A DNA stretch of 64,000 nucleotides from Lineus longissimus (Eukaryota > Nemertea > Pilidiophora > Heteronemertea > Lineidae): positions 17,686,437-17,750,436 of the forward strand of contig NC_088313.1 in the NCBI RefSeq assembly GCF_910592395.1, in the 5' to 3' direction. The notes below the pieces were generated by a model. The model saw nothing but the letters and a program-made list of their open reading frames with translations, had not been told where the DNA came from and searched no databases. The stretch's first letter is position 1; the number at the start of each line of letters is the position of its first letter. This document shows, in pieces, positions 1-14,300 of this stretch. The translations under genes and the position numbers were made by a program.

Positions 1-3000
1 GGCTTTGACTCTGAATGTACATTATAAAAAACATAATAGGTTATCGTTGTTAATGGGGCCGTCACAAACAATTTGGCTTGTTCTGTTGTGTACATGCTTA
101 AGTTATGCCCATGGGGCAATTGGCTTAACTATTTATGAGATCTAAAAAACAGTGTTGGCCAACGTAAGTTTATAAAAAAGAGTCTTGGGTCGTTGAGAAA
201 AAAGTGTCTTTGGCCGTCGGGAATACTGTCTATATAAATGATTTTCCTGCGGGAACAACTGCCTCCCAATGTTTCAAAAGTAAAGAGAAATGAATGATTG
301 ACCAATATTTGCTTAACCTGTTGTCATGCTGCTTGCGTTAAATGTCAGGTACGTCTTTGTGGTCTAGGTTCATTATGTTTTGATACGGACAATTGCCAAA
401 ATCGATTAGCTTGATAATTGCAAAGCAATTAATTCAGGCACTATTTGCCCATTCAAACACAAGGAGTACCCCCGATATTCAATAATGTTGCTTTATATTT
501 CACATGATTTATTACACCGGTTGTAGCTGATACAGCAATCATACCACCATGTGGTATCCTTCTATTCAATATACAGTGTAATACAGTAGCGTTATGCTTA
601 CATTGACTTTAATTCGATGACATGCATTAAGAAGAAATGCAATCGGTAATCTCATAATGGGTTTCAACCTGTGACCCCAAGGGACTTCTGAAATAGAGGC
701 CGGTAGGATGAGATTCTGTATAGATATCTAAACTTCAGTTTGCTTTTCATCGTTCTAGTATATATGAGTTTAGCGACAGACTATAATCAGACTGATTTTT
801 GCATTGTATCAGTTCTTAACGGAAGTGTGTAGTGTTATTTGAATCCATTTTAGAGTCGCTGTAACATTTGCTTTGAAGATAGTTTGGTATTATCATCATA
901 ATGGCTGGGAGGCCTAGTGTCTTTTGAAGTTGGATAAAAATCATTAAAATAGTATGGATTTCGCTACTGTTGAGTGTTAACGATGGTTTCGGTTGTTCAT
1001 TCAGTTGAAGTGTTCATAGGTCAACGATTACTGAAGTTAGTTTTTATTATGAAGGAAATGGCTTTTGAATTTTACTCCATGGTTTTATAGTGTATGGTCC
1101 TGTTTGATTTACAGAAGCTGCGCCACTATTGATCAAATCACTTATATATTCCCCGAATTTCAAATACCGATAGTTGTACGCTACCATTGATTCCTGTGAC
1201 ATTTCACATTTGCCTCAGACTGATCCCTGGGGCTAAGTCAGATTAGGATTTATTAATAATATGAGTGTAGTGGTCATGATTCCTTGCTATCGATTACTAA
1301 CAAGCGTTTCATTTACTACGAATTGCCCCCTAAATGTTTGCAAGGCAAATAACAGAATATTTCATTAGGATCGTGATGTTGCTTAGTGACTATTAGGACG
1401 AAAGTGTTGTAAAAATTATTACTGAGATATTTTACCTTAAGCCTGCATTTGAATATTTAGAATGAATGCATTGTCATTTGTCTTCTCATTTTCGCCAAAA
1501 ATAATGCCATGCCCCTACCTTTCAACATTTAAGGAACTCGAGTGCACAGAATAACAACAGAAAGCCTGTTGTATTTAAACAGGAGAATGCCTGGTGCAAA
1601 CAGGTACTAAAAGTGGGCCCTGGTAGAACATAGCTTACTATGCAAAGCTACCTCTTGCATTCGTGACCATTATTATGTTTTCCGTATTTTTAAATAAATG
1701 TTCGAAAATAGTTATCCTAGCAGCCTCAGCTCAGTTGCTTACCCGTAGGCATAGTGCAGACTGAGAAATATGTATTTGAACTACATGTGCATGTATATGA
1801 TAAGACTAACAAAGAAACCTTGTGGAGTTCACAAACCAGGTTCAACCCTGATATTTAAAACGTGTCGCTAGATCGATTATTGAAGAACCCAGTTTAACAT
1901 TTTAAACTGATTGAAATTTATCAATTCTTTTTGCAATTTGGAAACTTGTTTTTTACTAATGGCTATTTGGGTTCTAAATCAAGGAATTTATTCGAAAAGC
2001 TGCTTCAATAATCCGATTTACTTTCACTCTTTTTCGCAACCGGAAGTTCAACTTGTGGACACGTGCTACCATTACAAAATAGGTTCTTTAAGCCCCACAA
2101 AATAACGTCTGTGTATCTCAATTTTCTGGCGGGTCCACTCCAGCAAAAGCTGAGTTAAGTTTCGTTTTTCAGTTTGTTTGGAGCAAAGGAAGAAAAAAAT
2201 GTTCACTTTCAAAGACTTAACTATGTGATCACTGTAGTATAGGTGGAGCCAATGAATTGCTACACTTTTCACTGTTCCTTCATTATAAGACTGATATGAT
2301 TAAATTCGATTTCACAGTCAATATGCTGCGAGCTATCAGTCACAAAACTTCATTATAACAGTTAACTACCGGGGTTCATGGTTCTGGGGCTATATCACAG
2401 GCTTTGCGATCAGTGACAAATACAAAGTCAAGGAGGACTTTCAAAGAAATCAAGAACAACACCTATTAAAACTCTGCAGTTCCCCAAGCTACTGTTGCTG
2501 ATAACAGGCTTTAACACAGAGTCATAGGAAGGAATATAACTTATAAATTACTTTGACTTTAAAGTTCATAAACAGTAGCCGTGAGTCGACTCTCACGTCA
2601 AAGTAAAAGATGCACAATGCATTGTCGCTTTCCTTCAATGTTAAAAAGGGAGTTGAAGGTCATCCCATGCTAAGTGATATGACTAAGTGCTAAGCCATGT
2701 TATCAGTCTGTAACATGTAGTTTTTGTACATGTCTTTCTGAAAACTACGAAGGTCTAATCAATAAATCAGTGAATAAATAGAAAGACAATTCTAGTCCAG
2801 GCAGTTTGCTCAGAGCAGCTGACCAGATAACCAGATTACCACTTATTAAATCTCTAACTTAAGTTGCAGTTCAGCGTTGTGTATTGCCAAATTTATTTTA
2901 TCAAGCAATTACAAGTTAAAGAAATCTTGAAGGAGCATTCGTATATAATATATGAAGCGAGATATCCTCTCCTCATATCATTATGGTGACGATTCGCGTT

Positions 3001-6000
3001 TACATTTCCGAACTTGCCTAACTTTGTTATTTACCCCAGTCGATGGTTGACATTGTTCATTGTTTACCCTCTCAATATATTGCAAAGAACCTCAGCTTCC
3101 CTCTTTGTTCACTTTGTCTCGATAGCTAACATGCTAATACAAACTCCAATAACACACTGAAACGACAGTAAATATATTCTGAACAGTGGTTCGTTGGAGG
3201 AGAACATAATTGCCAATAAAACGAGTGTTGTTTATTCCCTTTCGAAACATTGAACATTAATTATGTTTTGTTAAATGATTGTTTGGGACACAGTGTTCCG
3301 AGCAGAATCGTCTATATATCATCAGGTTAACGAATTAGAACAACACGTATTGATACGGCTTTTGCGACGAAAAAAAACGAAAACCTAGGGTGGCGAGTGA
3401 TTCGCAAAAGAGGACTCCATTCAAACGTTGTTCAACTCCTGACCTTACTTTTGATACTGGCATCCTGAGCTAAAGCTTTCCCATGTGTCCTTTACTGCTT
3501 ACTTTACATCTTAATAAAGTCACAGCAGGAGACTCAAAAGTTTCCAAGACATCAACAAATCATAAAAAATACCTGCTGGCCGTGTTACGTTTTATGTGAC
3601 ACTATCAGAAATCTTACACTTCAGCTAATGTATCGCGATTTGCAACATGTTGTGTGCACCTTTCATGTTCAAAACAGCTCCACCCTTTGTTATTGCGAGA
3701 AATGCCTTTCAACGGTCCGTATTGGCGTTTAGCTTGCGTTGTCTGTACTACAATTCGCTTTAAGATTGCTTTGTCATGAAAATCTGACCTGCACGTGTAC
3801 CAATATCGTCTATTTTTAACAATATATCAATCCTTTATAAACTATGACAAAGGAATACTAACGTCTTTATCTATACATTTACTCTTCTGCACTAGCTCAG
3901 CATGCAACGCCAATTTTCTAGATCTATTAATTACTGCCATAACATGATATTCCTCCTACAACGAGAAGTATCCATTCCTATCACTGTAGGGTTTCCCGAA
4001 GATCACAGACAGAGAATAACAGTCCATATAATATAAACGATTTTATTAGATGGAACGCCTGGCATGCCATGGCCAGTTCATTTGAAAAATCGATAGAGGA
4101 AAGACTCAGCCACAGATGTGTTGGTTCTGTCGTGCCGAAGGCATTTGATTGTGAGGAACATAAAGAATAAATAAATCACAGGATGATTGGGAAAAACTAA
4201 TTTAACTCTAGTATGAACGAATAGAACCAAACAGAGGGCAGTTGAAAAACATTATGAAAGTTCTGTAAGTCAGTTAGGTCGGAATGTAGCGATATTGTAT
4301 TTGTTGTCTTTTCCGATACGATCGAGATGAATGCGAGAGAAAATAATTAACAAAAGCCAATAATTGTGTTGTCATTAAAAGTTTCCGATTTTAGATGGAA
4401 GGCTGGTCTTCTGATAATGCATGATGGACCAAACCCTGTAGACTTCATCATTGTGTTGATGTACGTTGATTATTTATTTCCAATCTTGGCAGACACGTTT
4501 AATGGCGGATTTTGAATAACAATGGTGGAAAGTCTTCTATTGTTTGGCATTTTCATTGCCCACACATCTCCCAAAGAAATACATCTTTAGTATCCACGAC
4601 CACAAAGATACTATACTGCCTTTCCTTTGAAATCAGTAGAGCTGACAGTTTTTTTAAACAAAACCTTCTGGAGTCGACCAACTTTGGAACGAAGACTCCT
4701 ATTTTGCTTTCAGGCGTAAACGTGTCGTGTTACAATGAATGTTTCAAACTTTAGACTGCTTAAATATCTCAGTTATGAAATGCTGAATAGTTGAGCCTCA
4801 AGCAATGTGTTCGGAAAACTCTGGAACTGGCCTAGCAAAGAGTCATAGAATGAGGGAACGTCGCAGGCACTGTTGTGACATTCCATTTGCATTGCGTAAA
4901 ATTTCAAAGAAACTGCAAGATATTAGCAGAATTTGAGCTCGAATTGCTGACTCGTTCTACTTTTTCAGTGGACAACGTCAAGAATAATTAGGAATGTGAA
5001 CAATATTTAAGGAAAAGCACAATGAGACAATTACATTGTATGTGATATCTTTGGGGAGCACTAGAGGTGATATGTCATCTAAGAATGAAAGTAAGAAAAC
5101 GAGTTAGTATTTTCTTCATAATGGTACGGAAAACAATCGAATTTATTTCACGTGCTGAAGTGGTTATTGTTATCAATGAAACTAGCATTTATATTTTACA
5201 TGTTCGTGTTCTCGTGAGTTACTGTTTTCAAAGTTAGATATTTTTACCTTTAGCCCTTACTTGTTTAACAGTCGTTCACAACATTGCCGCAAATATTCAA
5301 AATTATTAGGCAGAATAAGGCAAACACGGCGAGAGCATAAAGATCTACTGAATTATTCTAGAATCTGTGCTCTTCACAGACAAAAATGGTCGATTTTATG
5401 TACAAGATATTTTTCAATGAATTCATAGAATTTTGACAAATTATCTCCCCTCAAATGTATCTCGTATGTCCAATGCCTTCTTTGGATGACTTACTTCTTC
5501 ATCATGTTTATGGTGCCTTGCGAGATCTAGGAACAACAACTATTGACGAAACGTTCTTCGTTGTTTATCTCTATATCACCATGGAGAAGAAAAGGTGAAT
5601 CGTACCCAGCAGACCCTGCAGGGCATGTGATGTTAATAGTTGGCTGTTACAGAAATCTAATGCTATCTGCATTCGTGTTTTGAAAGGAATATTACCTAGA
5701 AAACAAGATCAATGATGATTCAGTTACTAGAAATGATGATGATAATATTTGATAAATGTATTTGCACTTTATGTTTTGTCAGCAAACTGCGTATGTAGAA
5801 ATACTAATAAAATTTTAATAAGTTATGCACTGAACAGAAAAGGAACCTCAAAATCTTTGCCAAAATCGTTATCAATTTATTCACTCTCAAGAAAAAGGTC
5901 CAGAACAATATCATTTTGAAATTTGTGATATTTTTCTTGTTGTTTTATACTGGTAGTGGTTTCGAGCAAGGTCTTTGATGAGGAAACGTGTTTGCTTAAA

Positions 6001-9000
6001 GATTCATATCTGAACTGTCGCAGCACAAGTCCTAAAGTTCAAATTGATAGAATAAGGAGAAGAGGTAATTTGTATTTTCGGTGACAATTTATCGTTTTAG
6101 ATCTTGGTAAGAACATTTTAGGAGCTACCAATTGTAATCTATATGTTAATTGCACTTGGTGACCACCAACAAATGTTATTCTGTTGCGGAATTCACTAGC
6201 ATAAGATAATATAAGAAGTGATCCCATCTTGATCATGTTATGGAATAAAATACGCCTTACCCCACAATATCACGGAGCACAACACTATACATCATCTTCC
6301 GGTAGAATTTATTGGTGTCACTGCATTTCATTCTTAGGGTACTCAACTTCCGGCGTTACCAAGCAACGTCAGAATTCCTCAAAATATCAAAGGGAAGTTA
6401 TCATAGGTTCATTGTTCCTGATATGACTCCACACTTCCTGCATGTTGAACAATAATGACCTTCGGAACACTGAAGGCACAACAAATGCATCAATGTTTTG
6501 ATCATTTATTCGAGGAAGTTGAACTATTTTCATCAATTGATACCCTGATCATTCTTAGTGATCAATCAATTAACGTCGACAAGAAAGGCTATCTTCCCAT
6601 GCATTATGTCAATACAATAATGGCAAATGACCTTCAAGAGGTAATTCCGCGGCTTGATCCCAACGACAGGATTGAATTGTCTATAAACAAGGAACAACTT
6701 CTGTTAACCACTGATAGGTACCAACCAGATGGATAAGTCACCAAAGTCGATTCCGGATCCCGTTGAAAAGTCATGTCATCATTTTATGGCTTTGTACCAA
6801 GGCGAAGATTGGGGAAGCAACATATCACATCGGCTATAGTCATTTGGCATGTTTTAATTAGAGAATCTCTGATTTCCCAAAGTGGTCTTTATGGCCTACA
6901 CAACAAGAATCGCGAAGTCATGTCAGAGTCTAATTGTTCGTTTTCCATCAACTTCACTGGCTTTTAGTCCTTGCCAGAAATACACTTAAAACTTTTACCT
7001 CGAACTGCCCGAATACATCAAATTGCGCAATACAACGGCAGATTTTTTGTTGTCGTTTTTTATGTTCGAATAGTTAACTTTCATGTAGTTCGATTTCAAG
7101 AATGTGGCAGGGTGACGTAAATCTGCTTCTGTTCCCCAAAGTTTTTCGCTGATACAGCGCTTGACAAAGAGTAACTTCTCAGTAATAACCCATTTCATAG
7201 GCTTATGTTATAATTCATCAAGTCATTATTGTGATAATGTAGATTCCAACTGAATGATTCAATACATACAATTTTCAATACTATAACGTTTGCGAATGCA
7301 AGAACTTACACTTAGGCGTTTTGAACTATTGAGTTTGTGTTACTCACTAAGTCTTTGTGATGAAAAATGTAATAGTGTGCTCCCACAGGGGTGAAGTCTG
7401 TGTTGTTTACTTCTATTTACTATGAATGAAAATCAATGTCACGAGTAAACGTTGCTTTAAGCCCATATTCAATCTATACATCATGTGTCAATTATGTGAA
7501 GGTTTCATACGCATACGCCTAATCACGCCTAATTTCCTAATCAAGCCAAACATCAAGTCAAACCGTTCCTTAAATTCTTGACAGGCCGAGTATATTTTTT
7601 AAACAGTGAAAAGGACAGTGGCTTCCACCTGAGGTCAATAGATTATTACAAACAGAAGGAGTGTGCTAAAAACCCACAACTTCCTGTACAAGCTAAAATT
7701 CTAACATTCTAAGTTTAATAATACCATTTACAGCATGCATTTCAAATGTAGGCGACAAACTCTAAAATTAGTGAAATTATTCTAAACTGTGGCCGGAAGG
7801 CTTTTTAACAATTCTCTATACACAACGATTAATTATCAATCAATCTTCAATTTCTGTTCAATATTGGCAAACTATCGTAAACGCTGAATCATGCCCTCGT
7901 CAATAGGTAAGTCCACTTGCCTAATAAACGCAATGATACGAGTTTTAAAGGTGTTATAACATAAAGCAGTGCATCCTTAATTCTTAATTCATATAACTAT
8001 TGGGTATGCTGTTGCGTATAAACAAACGCCATGTAGGCGTTTAAACGATATCCTTAGCCGAGACTAACCTATAGCGAAATTTTACCTATAAATGGCAGGG
8101 AAACATTTTCTACTACGCAAATATTGCTTTATCTTTCTTTTCAACAGTTTTCTTTTTATTGGGATTCTATTGTGCAGCAAATCCCACGCTCTAGGTTATA
8201 TACGTCTTACATGTAGAGTTTCTATCGTATTATCTATAATTTCCGTAGCCGAAGGACTTTTATCATTGCTTGATTGTTCCGAGTGCGAAAGGTAACGTTT
8301 CCCGGGGAAACAAGTCAGATATATTGGTTGCGCAAACGTCAGATGAAGCAATAGGAGCCATTAGATACTGGAAACAAACCCGCTTCAACCAGTAACCTTC
8401 CACTCTCCAAATCATCCTTATGACCTAACTGACCATGACTTTCTGTAACATGTTTACGCGAATATGAAACGAGGCTGGTGAAATGGGAAACCGCCATAAC
8501 GCACGCACTACCGAAAAGTTCTGCTACTGCTTGAATAGATAAACTTTGTTATGATAGGATTGACGGCAAAATGTCAGGCAGTATGGATAAAACATTGTCC
8601 CCTGCCCTGGATGCTGTATTTGCACAGTTATGCTGTGTTTTTCAATGCAAAACATGACTAAACCAAATAAATGTACAATACCCTGATATCACAAGAGAAC
8701 TTGTCAATTCTACCGGAAATTAACCATCAATGCCCAATAAGATGGTCTGTCTACATCCGGGCTCCTGATGTGACAGCCAATAGCTAATCTGTGGCATCAT
8801 GGATTCACATTGTGGAAAGGTGCCATTGCAATTGACTCAATCGTTCAATAACTGTCAGCATCGGGCTGAGATTCATGGCAACATTATCGCAAATTGGCTG
8901 ATCTGTTTGGTTAATTGTACGCTTGATTGTCCAGATGATGGACTGGTTGTCTGTCCTGATCGAATTCCCCTCCCAACTCACTGTAATGGTGAATTCACGA

Positions 9001-11237
9001 GTTACTCACGAGAACGATTTATATGCTGCAGATGAGAAATATTTTAAAACATATTCCTAATGAATTTACTGGTAAGACTGCCAAAACGTCCCTTAAAATT
9101 AAAATTCACTTAAAATTAGTTGGGATTTGACTATTGAATGTATATAAGATTATATGCCTTGCAGTCATTTGGAATTGCAACGATGTGAAATAAAGGCTGG
9201 AGGAAAGGTGCCGTCTGTGGTTGGGGACAACACCGCGCCCTGAGGACAATACAGCATAGTGGATGTTTCTCCAAATACTAGGGGGACTTGTCCAGGTTCA
9301 TTCCTAGCAAAATACTGGGGAGACGTTTTTCACCTATACTATCATTTTAAGTGTTTCTGATATATACATTGACAATTTCGCAGGACGAGTAAAATATTCC
9401 CCGTCCGACACGCCAATACGCCGTCAACTAATGACTTTGTATTGCTTCAAGAGTAGGTGCATCCCATCCATCCACACTATTGATTAACCATAGCGGAATG
9501 ATATGGGTCCACTCGACATTCAATGAGTTTCTGTCTATAGTATCAATCTTGGTAATTTCACCTAATGCCATTAGGTTGACACCGTGAAACTCTTTGCACC
9601 GTTAGCCCACCGACATTAAATAGCACATTTAAGTCGGCTGATCGATAGAGTTCTGCAGTGTATTCATTTCGATTTAACGTCCATATCCTTGCCGGATTGA
9701 GAAGTTTTTTATTTGTATTTAATGTTATCACTTCACTACGCACAAAGATGTGCCGCCGTCAAAATGGCATTTATTCCTTTATTTCCTGCCGAATTTCAAA
9801 AGGCAAGTGTTGAGCTGTGATCTAACTCAAATATCTCTGAGAAGATACCTATTACATTTGCATTTGATACGTTTTGCGTCATGCTGTCGCCAATTCGTGG
9901 TACAATGCACTACCCTGTAAACAGTTGTACACTGTAACCAATGTAATCATAGTAGAAAACCTACCACACTATCACTACCAACAATCTTGTAACAGATGTT
10001 GATACGGTCCGTATCAATTACTTATTTGCAAGTGGTGAACAGTGATAACATTAGAACACCCTGTCCATATTATATTGAGTAAACGTCACAGTACAAAAAG
10101 GGATGGAATAGGTCAATCTGATCACAGATGTAGTGTACAGTGCCACGAAGGCCATCTGCAACATGTGTGTTTGAATACATTGCCTTGTTTACAAATTGCT
10201 TCATCATGCTCATAGCGGAAGCAAACTTTGCAGGACGTATACGTTTACTGTGACTATAACGCTTTTTTGATTGGCTACATCGGATGAATGAGGTGAACAG
10301 TGGTAAATGAACATTGATAAATAAAATACTGTCATCATTGGCGTTATCTGCCAATGCCATACACATCAACATGGAGGACAAACTGCGCGTCGGTAAACCC
10401 CCCTTTGAGCCATGGTTTGTAAATTTGCCATGGCATTGTACTTGAATAGTGAATAGTAATAGCGTAATGGTTTTAGAAAAGGTTGGTTTAATTATCACGA
10501 TGCAAAAGTGCTACTTCATGACACTTTACCATCATAAATGTGAATTGAATATCAAAGTGCACCCCAGCATGCACAACAACCCAAAAACAACTGCACGGTA
10601 CAAAATCGAAATCGGTATTGTTTGATGTGAATTTAGAATTCATGAGTTTACAAGGCAACATGCATATTGTGCTACTATTTGTGTTATAGGTGTAGAAATA
10701 AACAATTTAAGTATTTTGAGTACTCTATATCTGACACTGTAACAGCACGTCAACGGCTTGTGGGCAACGTTTTGGAGAGGCTCCAATGGTGGTTTCGATG
10801 AGAATACTGACTGGACATCAACGATACGACCATCGCAAAAACCGGAGTCATGAGGCGCGCATAGATAGATCGCAAAGCCAGGTTTTGGTGCTTACTTATT
10901 AATGTAGTGTACTCTGTATTCTCTTGCCTGTGATTACTTTTGTATGCATAATGCAATCAATGAACTGAAGTGCTGGTTAAAAGAATGGTTTTATGGTTTT
11001 GCTTAAACATGTATGCAACATATGAAACGTCTAGGCAATTTAGATTTCTAGTAATGGTCCTAAATTCGGTGATTAGAGACGTGCGGTCGAGTCGAATCAA
11101 AGTTTACGACCTCCATGGGAAATAAGTGCCCGTTTGGAGACTTAATAAACGTATTCATCAACACTAGAAATGCCAATTCTTAGTCTCAACTAAGAATCTT
11201 GCAAGAATCTTATAGCGAATTTGAACTTCGAAATCAA
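1..11237. other. Gene-free AT-rich intergenic region
   Basis: No stretch here combines a long reading frame with splice sites and a recognisable protein family. ORFs are mostly under 80 codons and lie in all frames, as expected by chance in AT-rich DNA. The longest, 142 codons on the minus strand near 10,070-10,498, shows no motif I recognise. I see no tandem array or terminal-inverted-repeat element. Distal enhancers or exons of a long-intron gene cannot be excluded from sequence alone. Confidence 0.7.
6455..6736 (+). other. Isolated 93-codon ORF of protein-like composition, unassigned
   Basis: This open frame has a balanced, soluble-protein-like composition: amphipathic stretches such as HLFEEVELFSSIDTLIIL and NDLQEVIPRLDPNDRIELSI, with no low-complexity bias. 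That is unusual next to the surrounding chance ORFs. I do not recognise a family. No convincing splice acceptor or donor delimits it and no neighbouring exon is evident. It could be a lone exon, a relic of a mobile-element protein, or chance. Confidence 0.15.
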
Positions 11238-11300
11238 GGAGCCTCATGGCCTAGTGGTTTACACTGCTGGCCACCACGCAATCGATCCCGGGGAGAACCC
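11238..11300 (+). mobile_element. tRNA-derived SINE-like body
   Basis: A pol III box A match (TGGCCTAGTGG, 11,247-11,257) is followed about 20 bases later by a weaker box B-like segment (CAATCGATCCC, 11,278-11,288), the spacing of tRNA-related SINEs. The flanks do not form a tRNA acceptor stem, so it is not a functional tRNA gene. The head is distantly similar to the element at 26,052-26,124. Downstream is a short imperfect hairpin made of AAAATTTT-rich arms. The element boundaries are uncertain. Confidence 0.45.
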
Positions 11301-14300
11301 AATTCCGAAAAATTTTCAAAGCGAAAATTTTTTGGGACTGATGATGTTTCTTCATTTTGAGCAGAAAAATAAGTTTTAAAAATTATTAGAATTCGAAATG
11401 TTTCCATCTGTAGCATGACAAATTTGCCACAATCAATTTCTTAACAGGAATCATGGCAGCATTCGTCTTTTCAGTTCTCATCACTCCACATTCTGCTGTG
11501 CATCAGCTTCTGCACAATGTCAGACAATCCGAACCCTAATAATTTATTGGCTGCATTATCACATCAAGTGAACGACACGTGAGAAGTGGCGAACTTAAAG
11601 AATAGCTGCTTTTGGGTGGCGGAATTTTAGCACAAAACCAATACGTGATTGTTTTTACTGCTGCAAGCGCCAAAGTCGTTCTCTGTCATTAAAGTGGTAT
11701 ATAACGTTATAATTATCGTAGAAGAACGGCCATTCCCTCAGGCAATTGTCGGTTTCAATTCTCCTAGTTGTTATGGGGGGAACCGCTGCGATGGTTGTGT
11801 CTTAAGTTATGGTGAGTATTCCTTTGGTATATGAATTTGTACAAGTGTTGCATTACAAATTATGACAAAACATGTCGATAACATAATGGTGCAGTTGATT
11901 TTTCTGGTTACATCTACGACGGGTAGCACTCAAAAACGTAACACCGGTTTTAGTATCTGACTTGATAAAAAATACTCTGAACTCTTCAGACGATTTTACC
12001 AACATAAATCATTAACAATCGGCAAGAAAGACTTTTCTTTAAGATGGCCATTTTGAATGGCCGTCAGGCGATAATCAAGATCAAATCCAATGTCACCAGG
12101 CTACTCAAATGCAATTTCATGAATCATATTAGCATAACCAATAGCGACATTGCTGTAATGAAATCTTAATTTTCCTGACTTGTTTGGCTGATTTTGCTTC
12201 GAGCTCTTCAATTTATAACTCATCATTGAAAACGGGATAAAATACACCAATCCAATCATCAATAACAGCACAATAATTTTGTTTTGTGATGAGTAGTATG
12301 AAAAACAGCTGATTTCCGTTAAACTTCCGTATTGCGCTGTGGTGTGGTGATTATCTCGAGCAGAAAGGGAGCTTTTGAAACCTTAGCGAAATTTCTTGGC
12401 ATTTTCGACCAGCTGAATTTGAAAGTTAATGGAGAGTTCTAGCTGCTTCTGATAGCCAAGCACAACTGAAGGACGACCCAAAAAGTGAGAGTAAAAATTC
12501 GAGTCGACGACACAGAAAAACTTGTGACGATCCCGTGGTAAAATAACTGGTAGCAAGATGGGTTTGCCGTCATTATCCTTGCATCGTTTGATGATCACGC
12601 GATCCGGGATTTGCTATTTTACCAAGCTAAGCGTAGGTTGTTTCTTTTGAAGACGTTTTTAAAGTAGGCGTCCAAATCTCGGATGTGCTATCTTACGAGA
12701 GCTGCCACAAGGTAGAGTCGTGTGGCAATTAAAAAGAGTAGTAAGATGAGGAAATGTATCCGAATCAAGATTAGCTTTTTAACCAAAGTGATACTCGCTA
12801 ATTTCAATTTAATCATGATGTTGATTTCGTAATTCTCCTTCGGGGGGTTGGCAGCGCGCCTAATCTGCAAATTGCACTGTTCCTTATTATGCCTAAAGCA
12901 CTATTGGGCCCAGTCAATTTCAATAATGAAAAATGAGCTCAAAACGACACTAATCTGTGGCTCTTGTAATAACCAAAAAAACTTGTTGCACCTAGGCGAC
13001 GCCGGGAAAGGAAATTGCGGCACTTTACATAAAACAGCCTCTACGTCAAAATCAACTTCGCGAAATTAATGAAATTAAACGGAAGTGATTAGCAAAAGTA
13101 AGGTAGTTATCACAGATCGCAGCTATATACTTAGCACAATGTTGTAGATCCAAAACGTGGCTTTCCGTAGGAATTGCCGCCACAAGATTTGGAATTCTAT
13201 GTCTCTTGCATGAAAGAAGAGAAAAAAAGTTACAAGTTACTTTGGGTATCATCATTGCACCAAAAAAGAAACAGGAACCAATTATTCCAGCTCATATTTA
13301 TATCTGCGATAGCTCCGTATGGTCCGCTTGAGTGGGGTTTTTTTTGCTTGCTCTCGCATAGGCAGGTTATTCTGCGCCCGGTGCTCTGACCTCTATGCCA
13401 CTGACACTCTCTAGTCAATTGCTTAGTATTACACTCCAAAGAGTCATCAATGTTCCGAAGCCACTTAGCCGCACAGAACCGAGGTAAACATATCTGCTCG
13501 TTGCCCACTGCTTTAATGTCGATCCTTGCTCTATTAACTTGTTTAAACAAGGGCATAACCAGAACCACCAAGTGCTTCGCAAACACGTTAATGCCGCTGC
13601 ATGATTCCTCTATAACAAGTTTGTACTTGTCCCGGGCGCGACGCACACTTTAGCAAGCGCTCTCGGACTTTTGTCATTCGTCAAAACGGTGCGCACCACT
13701 TCAGCTTCGTGCACTACTTATCATTCTGCCCACTCACTAACAGCTTTGTTTGTGCACATGGCCCAACCGACTGGCCCACCAATAGACGGGGAAAAATTGA
13801 TTGGTGAGATAGAATTAAATGTTAGGTCCATTGGACATCCATGCAAAATGTCCAATATATGATACAATTTCAGAAGAAGCACTCTCTCGAAAATGTCCAG
13901 CAACGTTAATACTGAACAATTTATGTATTCATTATTTCAGATGGCAACTTTAAAGGTTTTCCTATAACCTGTTGCAAGTGTCACTTTCACCAAGCGCATT
14001 ATCTGTCATTTTAACCAATAACATCAATTCAAGACGAGTATTGTGTTATGGGCTCGGTGAAACAGTTTATCAGCTCACGAATTATACACTGCGCCTAGAC
14101 TATCGGACGTATATCTTACCGCATCTGCTACTCAGGCCGTCGAAAATTGCCAAGGGGAAATAGCTCCATCAGCAATCTTCCCCTGAATCAGTGACAAACA
14201 AAGTTAACCTAAACGGTCCCCGGTGCCATTCTAGCCTAAACGCTGATAAAATGGACAGTTCCACGGGGTATGTTCCTATTAAAACCAGATGGTATCACGC

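Noticed and set aside
10070-10498. 142-codon minus-strand ORF
   Set aside because: It is the longest ORF in the desert but has no recognisable domain, no splice context and no supporting neighbours.
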